From CAZOMR01 sp964580655 (lineage in GTDB: Bacteria > RBG-13-61-14 > CAZOMR01): 12,311 nucleotides of DNA. The stretch is taken from positions 1 through 12,311 of the forward strand of contig CAZOMR010000084.1 of assembly GCA_964580655.1 (NCBI GenBank), read 5' to 3'. The position numbers and the translations under genes are program-made. The notes below the pieces were generated by a model. That model made no database searches. It was not told where the DNA came from and was given only the letters and a program-made list of their open reading frames with translations. Positions within the stretch are counted from its first letter, which is position 1, and each line of letters starts with the position of its first letter. Of the stretch, positions 7,820-12,311 are shown piece after piece.

Positions 7820-7833
7820 GCTTCAATTGAAGC
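7820..7833. promoter_or_regulatory. Perfect 14-bp palindrome, possible operator
   Basis: GCTTCAATTGAAGC equals its own reverse complement. It lies one base beyond the 187-bp element and about 80 bp upstream of the -35 of the cpsB promoter. It could be a binding site for a dimeric regulator or a relic of the element's insertion site. No regulator gene in the window points to one or the other. Confidence 0.3.
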
Positions 7834-7913
7834 CCGATGTTGGAATTGCAAAGCCCCCATCCTTCAGCATGATGCCCGGTTTACTCTGCAAGACAACCGA
7901 TTGTCAATTATCT

Positions 7914-7942
7914 TGGACACTCATTGCCGAATCTGGTAGAAT
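7914..7942 (+). promoter_or_regulatory. Sigma-70 promoter of the polysaccharide cluster
   Basis: TGGACA (5/6 match to TTGACA) and TAGAAT (5/6 match to TATAAT) are separated by exactly 17 nt, and a TG dinucleotide one base before the -10 makes it an extended -10. Transcription should begin near 7949, leaving a leader of about 25 nt before the ATG at 7974. This placement also argues against an upstream start for the first gene. Confidence 0.65.
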
Positions 7943-7973
7943 TTACAGTCGGGAATTATCAGGGTTTTATAGC

Positions 7974-8732
7974 ATGATAGATCTTCACTGCCATATCCTT
8001 CCGGGGCTGGATGATGGTGCCAGGAATATGGATGAGTCCCTGGCCATGGCCCGTTTGCAAAGTGAGTATGGAGTAAGCGCTGTCGTTTGTACACCTCATG
8101 TGCAAGAAAAATCCGGGATCAAGGTTACGCGAGAGCGGATAGTGGATGCCGTGGAGGGGCTAAGGCAAGCCCTGAAGAAAAACAGTGTGGATATGGAGAT
8201 ATATCCCGGAGCAGAGTATTACCTGGATAAGCCTTTCCCCTTATTGCTGGAAGAGAACCACCCTCTGGCCACGATCAATAGTACCAATTATGTCATGGTT
8301 GAATTTCCCATGCTTCACCTGCCTCCGTATCTGGAATACAGCATCCTGAAAAGCGATCTGGATGACCCGGAGTTGAAAGAATTAATTCCCTTCTTGCGCA
8401 TCATTGTGGCCCATCCAGAGCGTAACCAGGAAATCATGCGCAAGCCCGAGCAGGTGGAGAAGTTAAAGGAATCAGGGGCTATCATGCAGATGAACCTGGG
8501 AAGCCTGATGGGCATATACGGCAAGCAGATCCGCCGCACTGCAGAGAAGCTTTTGAAGAAGGGCCTGATTGACCTGGTGGCAAGCGATGCACATTCAGAG
8601 GAGCATGTCCGTGTTGCCTTCAAGGGGGTCGAGAAGAGGATCAAGAAGATGGCCGGGGACAGGGCTTTTCATCTGCTCTGGGAAGAAAACCCGCAACGGA
8701 TAGTTCATGGCGAAAATGTTGAGCATGTTTAG
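7974..8732 (+). CDS. PHP-family protein tyrosine phosphatase (CpsB/CapC/YwqE type)
   Basis: The 252-aa product is a manganese-dependent PHP-domain phosphatase of the group that dephosphorylates bacterial tyrosine kinases in capsule and exopolysaccharide control. Visible metal and active-site motifs are DLHCH with His5 and His7, the LDDG motif (Asp13/Asp14), TPH (His42), GAEYY (Glu81), AHPER (His147) and SDAH (Asp205, His207). Start: the frame stays open back to 7827, but the N-terminal 49 codons of that version resemble no family and would span the promoter at 7914-7942. Homologues begin almost exactly at M-I-D-x-H, so ATG 7974 is preferred, with a weak AGGG about 10 nt upstream. No cognate kinase lies in the window. 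It is the first gene of the plus-strand cluster, 18 nt before the guanylyltransferase. Confidence 0.88.
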   Translation: MIDLHCHILPGLDDGARNMDESLAMARLQSEYGVSAVVCTPHVQEKSGIKVTRERIVDAVEGLRQALKKNSVDMEIYPGAEYYLDKPFPLLLEENHPLATINSTNYVMVEFPMLHLPPYLEYSILKSDLDDPELKELIPFLRIIVAHPERNQEIMRKPEQVEKLKESGAIMQMNLGSLMGIYGKQIRRTAEKLLKKGLIDLVASDAHSEEHVRVAFKGVEKRIKKMAGDRAFHLLWEENPQRIVHGENVEHV

Positions 8733-8750
8733 ATAAGAGAAAGCCTTATT

Positions 8751-9845
8751 TTGAAGCAGAATCAGGATTTTATTCTCGCCGCTGTGATCATGGCTGGCGG
8801 CAAGGGCACTCGCTTCTGGCCGAAGAGCAGAAAAGACCTGCCCAAACAACTCCTGAGCATTGGCACGAAAAAGCCGCTCATAGTGGAGACAGTAGAGAGG
8901 CTTGAGCCATTGATCCCGCGAGAAAGGATTTTCATATCCACTTCCGAGGACCTGGCTAAAAGGATTCAGAAGCTTCTGCCAGGAATCTCAAGAAGCAATT
9001 ATATCCTGGAGCCTGTGGGCAGGGATACCGCGCCATGCGTGGGCCTGGCCACGGCAGTGCTCAGCCGGAAGATTGGGTCCGGGCCAAAGAGAAAGGTGAT
9101 GGCTGTGCTTCCCGCGGATCACTGTATCGGCCAGCCCGCCCGATTCCGAAAGACCTTGCTCAAGGCGGCAAACATAGCGGCCCGCCATGAGGTTTTTGTC
9201 ACAATAGGAATCAAACCATCAGGGCCCAGCACGGCTTACGGTTACATCCAGCCAGGCGAAAAGCTGAGCGGAGAACGCGGCGCTTTTGAGTTGAAAAGAT
9301 TCAGGGAGAAGCCCGGGGGGCACCTGGCAAAACGGCTCTTAAAGCAGGGATGTCTCTGGAACGCGGGCATGTTCATCTTCCAGCCTGAGGTGGGCCTTGT
9401 GGCTTTTGATAAATATCTTCCAAAGATGGCCGCGGGTCTGCGCAGGATCGAGGCCGCGGCAGACACACGGACGCAGAAAAGGCTGATACAAAAGCTGTTC
9501 CCGGAATTTGAAAAGGTGTCCCTGGATTACGGAATAATGGAAAAAACTGATAACATGGCCGTGATTTCCGGAGAATTCGGCTGGTGCGATGTAGGCGGCT
9601 GGGACGCTTTGTATCGTCTGCTCGGGGGGGACGGCGAGAGGAATGTCAGCAGGGGATCATTCATCCAGGTGGATTCCAGGGGGGTATATTCGGACGCGAG
9701 CAAGCTTGTGGCCGCAGTCGGGGTGGAAGACCTTGTAATTGTGGAGAGCGAGGATGCCATTCTGGTGTTGAGGATGGATCAGGAAAGCGAGGTCAAGACA
9801 TTGATCAACCTGCTTGAGCGTCGCGGTTTGAAAAAATTTTTGTGA
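8751..9845 (+). CDS. manC: Mannose-1-phosphate guanylyltransferase (short, GMP-only form)
   Basis: This enzyme makes GDP-mannose from mannose-1-phosphate and GTP, supplying mannose, fucose, rhamnose or perosamine branches of surface polysaccharides. The 364-aa protein has the nucleotidyltransferase signature MAGGKGTRFWPKSR at 14-27 with PKQ at 31-33, LPADH at 120-124, FREKPG (184-189), WNAGMFIF (203-210), DYGIMEK (259-265) and WCDVGGWD (278-285). The C-terminus forms the short beta-helix part. The isomerase half of the roughly 480-aa bifunctional enzymes is absent. The start is TTG, with only a weak purine-rich ribosome site; a later ATG (codon 14) would cut off the first beta strand and is rejected. 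The gene follows the phosphatase by 18 nt and precedes the epimerase by 11 nt. The symbol is by function; a manC versus rfbM/algA naming choice cannot be made. Confidence 0.92.
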   Translation: MKQNQDFILAAVIMAGGKGTRFWPKSRKDLPKQLLSIGTKKPLIVETVERLEPLIPRERIFISTSEDLAKRIQKLLPGISRSNYILEPVGRDTAPCVGLATAVLSRKIGSGPKRKVMAVLPADHCIGQPARFRKTLLKAANIAARHEVFVTIGIKPSGPSTAYGYIQPGEKLSGERGAFELKRFREKPGGHLAKRLLKQGCLWNAGMFIFQPEVGLVAFDKYLPKMAAGLRRIEAAADTRTQKRLIQKLFPEFEKVSLDYGIMEKTDNMAVISGEFGWCDVGGWDALYRLLGGDGERNVSRGSFIQVDSRGVYSDASKLVAAVGVEDLVIVESEDAILVLRMDQESEVKTLINLLERRGLKKFL

Positions 9846-9856
9846 GGTGAACTACA

Positions 9857-10774
9857 TTGAGGATTCTGGTTACAGGCGGTGCTGGTTTTATCGGTTCACA
9901 TGTGGCCGAGGCCTATGTGGAGGCCGGTCATGAAGTGGTGATAGTGGACGACCTGAGTCACGGCAGGAAGGAGCATGTGCCCAGGTCGGCCCGACTTTAC
10001 ATAATGGACATCCAGGACAAGGGACTGGGACAAGTGTTTGATAAGCACAGGCCCGAATTGGTCAATCACCATGCCGCGCAGGTCAATGTGCGTGAATCTG
10101 TAAAAGACCCGATAAATGATGCAAGGGTAAACATCCTCGGTTCGCTGAACATCTTAAAGCTCTCAATAGAAGCAGGCGTGAAGAAATTTATCTTCGCTTC
10201 TACCGGTGGAGCCATATACGGGAACCAGGAGTACTTTCCCGCAGATGAAAACCATCCCACCAGACCGCTCTCTCCATACGGCATAGCCAAACTTACAGTG
10301 GAAAAATATCTCTATTTCTCTCAAAAGACACACGGCCTGTCCTGCCTTGCACTCCGATACTCAAATGTCTACGGGCCACGGCAAGACCCTTATGGCGAAG
10401 GAGGGGTGATCGCGATCTTCTCGGAAAGGATGTGGCATAATAAGCCGGTAATCATCAATGGCTCTGGCGAGCAGACCCGGGACTTTGTTTATGTCCAGGA
10501 TGTGGCCAGGGCTAATCTGCTGGCTCTTGATCGGGATATATCCGGCGAGATAAACATCGCGACCGGCAAGGAGGTCTCGGTGAATAAAATTTTTCAGGTT
10601 ATACGGGAAATCACCGCCAGTAATGTAGATAACAATCACGGGCCCGCGAAGCCCGGAGAGAACTTCCGCAGTGTCCTGGATATAAACCGCGCAAGGAAAG
10701 AACTTAACTGGAAACCAGAGGTAGCACTGGAACAAGGCATCAAACTCACTGCTCAGTTCTTTCGCAGAATGTAA
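9857..10774 (+). CDS. NAD-dependent sugar-nucleotide epimerase, GalE-like extended SDR
   Basis: The 305-aa protein is an extended short-chain dehydrogenase of the UDP-glucose 4-epimerase/dehydratase group. It has the Rossmann motif TGGAGFIGS at 6-14, an acidic pair after beta-2 (Asp31, Asp32) typical of NAD binding, the HHAAQ segment (71-75), FASTGGAIYG with Ser115/Thr116, and the catalytic SPYGIAK with Tyr141 and Lys145. The C-terminal substrate part includes RYSNVYGPRQ (168-177) and RDFVYVQD (208-215). The exact sugar (UDP-glucose/galactose, UDP-GlcNAc or another) cannot be read from these motifs. The start is TTG, supported by GAGGTGA 6 nt upstream, which overlaps the stop of the guanylyltransferase gene. 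Position after the GDP-mannose gene suggests a role in supplying a precursor for the same polysaccharide. Confidence 0.9.
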   Translation: MRILVTGGAGFIGSHVAEAYVEAGHEVVIVDDLSHGRKEHVPRSARLYIMDIQDKGLGQVFDKHRPELVNHHAAQVNVRESVKDPINDARVNILGSLNILKLSIEAGVKKFIFASTGGAIYGNQEYFPADENHPTRPLSPYGIAKLTVEKYLYFSQKTHGLSCLALRYSNVYGPRQDPYGEGGVIAIFSERMWHNKPVIINGSGEQTRDFVYVQDVARANLLALDRDISGEINIATGKEVSVNKIFQVIREITASNVDNNHGPAKPGENFRSVLDINRARKELNWKPEVALEQGIKLTAQFFRRM

Positions 10775-10821
10775 AAACCTTGAGAATTTTTTCAATGCGA
10801 TTTCATCATGATAAAATATCC

Positions 10822-10830
10822 AAAGGAGGG
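10822..10830 (+). promoter_or_regulatory. Shine-Dalgarno that fixes the start of the secreted TPR protein
   Basis: AAAGGAGGG ends 6 nt before ATG 10837. An in-frame TTG at 10780 is also available but would add 19 residues in front of a complete signal peptide. This ribosome site decides for 10837. Confidence 0.75.
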
Positions 10831-10836
10831 TATAAA

Positions 10837-12045
10837 ATGCGATTTTTGTGTTTAACCTTCTTGGCACTGATCCTGATTTCCGGCCCGGGTTTGATCTCTA
10901 GTGCTCAGGCCGTCTGTCCACAGCCGGTAACGAACACCAACCCGTTTGTTAACCTGCCCTGTCTCACGGATGATCCGCGCTGGGCCAAGGCCTTCTCCCT
11001 TTGGGACAAGCGTGCGGACGATGATGAATTAATGGCCGCAGTGCGCATCTTTGAATCCCTGGCAAAGGACAAGCCGGATTGTCTTGAGGCGCACTTATGG
11101 CTTGAGCGGTCGTATTACATGGCCGCGGTGCGCGCCAGGGGGCAGAAAAAGGAGGAGTGGGCTAAGAAGGCGGTTGCAGAAGCGGATAGAGCGCTCAAGC
11201 TGGACCCGGACAGTGGCTTTGCGCGCCAGTGGCGCTGGAGTGCGATTATTTTATCCCGCCAATTTACCGAGAAGGAGTTCCATGAGATACGAGATTTCAG
11301 CGCGAAGTATGCGCACCTGCGGGAGCTTCCTGTTCCGGAGGATGACCCTCTCTGGGCCAAGGCCTTGATCCACTGGGATGCGCGATACCGCTACGAGGAA
11401 GGGATCAAGGCGATTGCCGTTTTCGAGAAGCTTGAAAAGAGTTATCCGGATCGGATCGAGCCAAAGCTCTGGCTGTTGCGGTCAAACTACTGGATGCATT
11501 ACATAGAGTCCGAGGAAAAAGACAAGGCCCGCTGGTGCAAGATCGCAACGGAATGGGGACACAAGGCACTGGAGATGGAGCCGAGGAACCCCGCGGCAAA
11601 TTACCTTACCGCAAGTGCCCTGGGCCAGTATGGAACCCATACATCCTTCCTGAACTATGTGCGACACTCCCTGGAGATAGCCCAGAGGCTGACCGTGACG
11701 ATGGAGGAGGACCCGAATTACTATTACGGCGGGATTTCCCAGTATCTGGCGCTTGCCATAGCCCGTGCAGGCACTGTGGTTGAAAAGACATTGGCGATTG
11801 TGGGTTTTGATATGGACTTGATCCTTCGGAGCACGATCTTCGCCTCGAAAAGAGAGCCGCGCTACCTGCGCAATTTCTACGCCCTGGGAGAACTCTACAT
11901 CAAACAGGGCAGAATGAGCGAGGCCAGGGAGATGCTCGAGATAGTAATCAATTCAGACCCCGCAGAACTGTGGCAAATGGAACCGGAAAACAGGATCGTA
12001 CAAAAACTGGCAAAAAAGCTTCTGAATGAGCAATTCAATGACTAA
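10837..12045 (+). CDS. Secreted TPR-like protein with a tandem-duplicated domain
   Basis: The 402-aa product begins with a clear signal peptide (MRFLCLTFLALILISG..., probable cleavage after SSAQA at residue 25), so it is exported to the periplasm or beyond. The mature part contains two copies of a helical domain: about 45-135 and 169-260. Both open with DDPxWAKA and carry FExL, a PDxxE segment, LWLxRSxY, a W(A/C)K patch and KALxxxP/RALxxDP. The repeat period is 124 residues. The C-terminal part has a further TPR-like hairpin (about 346-374). A YYYGG segment (295-299) recalls the TatT-like T-component of some TRAP transporters, but that likeness is weak and no transporter genes are near. It is the last gene of the cluster, 62 nt after the epimerase. 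A role as periplasmic partner of polysaccharide assembly is inference; function unknown. Confidence 0.8.
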   Translation: MRFLCLTFLALILISGPGLISSAQAVCPQPVTNTNPFVNLPCLTDDPRWAKAFSLWDKRADDDELMAAVRIFESLAKDKPDCLEAHLWLERSYYMAAVRARGQKKEEWAKKAVAEADRALKLDPDSGFARQWRWSAIILSRQFTEKEFHEIRDFSAKYAHLRELPVPEDDPLWAKALIHWDARYRYEEGIKAIAVFEKLEKSYPDRIEPKLWLLRSNYWMHYIESEEKDKARWCKIATEWGHKALEMEPRNPAANYLTASALGQYGTHTSFLNYVRHSLEIAQRLTVTMEEDPNYYYGGISQYLALAIARAGTVVEKTLAIVGFDMDLILRSTIFASKREPRYLRNFYALGELYIKQGRMSEAREMLEIVINSDPAELWQMEPENRIVQKLAKKLLNEQFND

Positions 12046-12106
12046 ATCCACCGTAATTTTTGATGTCAAAGCTTCGCCATCCTCCAGGAAGTTCGTATAA
12101 ATTTCT

Positions 12107-12165
12107 GGACATTCCCCAAAAATCACCCTGATCCCTCTGTAACTCAAATGGGTGTAAGGATTTTT
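12107..12165 (+). repeat. 59-bp dispersed repeat, copy 2 (plus orientation)
   Basis: This matches the minus strand of 7760-7818 at 52 of 59 positions. The GGACATTCCCC end lies nearest the gene cluster, so the two copies face each other across 7819-12106. Beyond 12165 the similarity stops, and no matching second inverted end appears at the spacing found in the first element, so this copy belongs to a different or longer element that may continue past the window. Confidence 0.8.
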
Positions 12166-12224
12166 TGATTTCAACAAGTGTAAGAGCCGAAAAACTTGTG
12201 CCGGCCAGCTACCCATAAAGGATT

Positions 12225-12311
12225 ATGAAAATCAACGACCAGGAACGAATGATTTATATTTTGCACATGGCGTCATTTTGTCAAGGCCGCCCTGCGGGCG
12301 CCACTGAAGGT
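12225..12311 (+). CDS. Possible start of a reading frame cut by the window edge
   Basis: ATG 12225 opens a frame that has no stop for the 29 codons up to the window end. An AAAGGA lies immediately upstream but at very short spacing (2 nt). The peptide begins MKINDQERMIYILHM and resembles no family I recognise. The frame contains the hairpin at 12288-12300. It could be a real gene, a transposase-associated leader or chance. Confidence 0.2.
   Translation, partial: MKINDQERMIYILHMASFCQGRPAGATEG
12288..12300. repeat. GC-rich hairpin (REP-like)
   Basis: CGCCC-TGC-GGGCG forms a 5-bp all-GC stem with a 3-nt loop. No T-run follows, so it is not an intrinsic terminator. Small GC-rich hairpins of this kind are typical of repetitive extragenic palindromes, but only one copy is visible here. 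Confidence 0.3.

Larger units (their letters stand above)
7482..7973. other. Divergent intergenic region between uppP and the polysaccharide cluster
   Basis: No credible protein is encoded in this 492-bp gap. From left to right it contains a minus-strand promoter candidate for uppP (7500-7528), an AT-rich stretch (about 7540-7600), a 187-bp element with inverted ends (7632-7818), a perfect 14-bp palindrome (7820-7833) and a good plus-strand promoter (7914-7942). Short open frames inside it have no family resemblance. Confidence 0.7.

Noticed and set aside
10809..10817. TGATAAAAT as an extended -10 for the secreted TPR protein
   Set aside because: No -35 lies at suitable spacing, and the start of transcription would fall inside the Shine-Dalgarno at 10822-10830.
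12046..12106. Transcription terminator after the secreted TPR gene
   Set aside because: No stem followed by a T-run is visible in this stretch.
1..12311. CRISPR arrays, tRNA or rRNA genes, prophage or toxin-antitoxin modules
   Set aside because: No regularly spaced repeats, no cloverleaf-like or rRNA-like segments and no recognisable phage or toxin-antitoxin proteins were seen on either strand.

Overview
The window looks like a chromosomal segment of a Gram-negative (diderm) bacterium. LolA and a lipobox-bearing TPR lipoprotein imply an outer membrane. The GyrA and FtsK sequences and the ftsK-lolA adjacency are reminiscent of Deltaproteobacteria (Desulfobacterota) and relatives. That placement is an impression from the proteins, not a computed phylogeny. 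Genes are dense and moderately GC-rich; the intergenic ends are AT-rich.

Layout. (1) Positions 1-334 are AT-rich and hold no recognised gene, only a possible 59-codon small membrane-protein ORF on the minus strand (52-231). (2) Positions 335-7481 form one tight minus-strand gene string, read right to left: uppP (lipid-carrier recycling), ftsK (DNA translocase), lolA (lipoprotein chaperone), gyrA (gyrase subunit A) and a BamD-like TPR lipoprotein. Gaps are 65, 2, 28 and 2 nt, so it is probably an operon joining chromosome topology and segregation to envelope assembly. (3) Positions 7482-7973 are a 492-bp divergent intergenic region. It holds outward promoter candidates for both sides, a 187-bp non-coding element with inverted ends (7632-7818) and a perfect 14-bp palindrome. 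(4) Positions 7974-12045 are a plus-strand cluster: a CpsB/YwqE-type PHP phosphotyrosine phosphatase, a mannose-1-phosphate guanylyltransferase, a GalE-like sugar-nucleotide epimerase, and a secreted TPR-like protein with a duplicated domain. (5) Positions 12046-12311 carry a second copy of 59 bp of the intergenic element, in inverted orientation, and the possible start of another reading frame.

How the genes work together. The plus-strand cluster makes sense as part of an exopolysaccharide or capsule locus: GDP-mannose supply, a sugar epimerisation, and a phosphatase that in known systems opposes a tyrosine kinase controlling polymer length. UppP on the other side of the divergent region recycles the undecaprenyl carrier used by both peptidoglycan and such polymers. 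No glycosyltransferase, flippase, polymerase or kinase is present, so the locus is partial here.

No tRNA, rRNA, CRISPR array or full transposase gene was recognised. The least explained parts are the short repeat element that brackets the polysaccharide cluster in inverted orientation, the duplicated secreted protein, and the AT-rich small ORF at the left edge.
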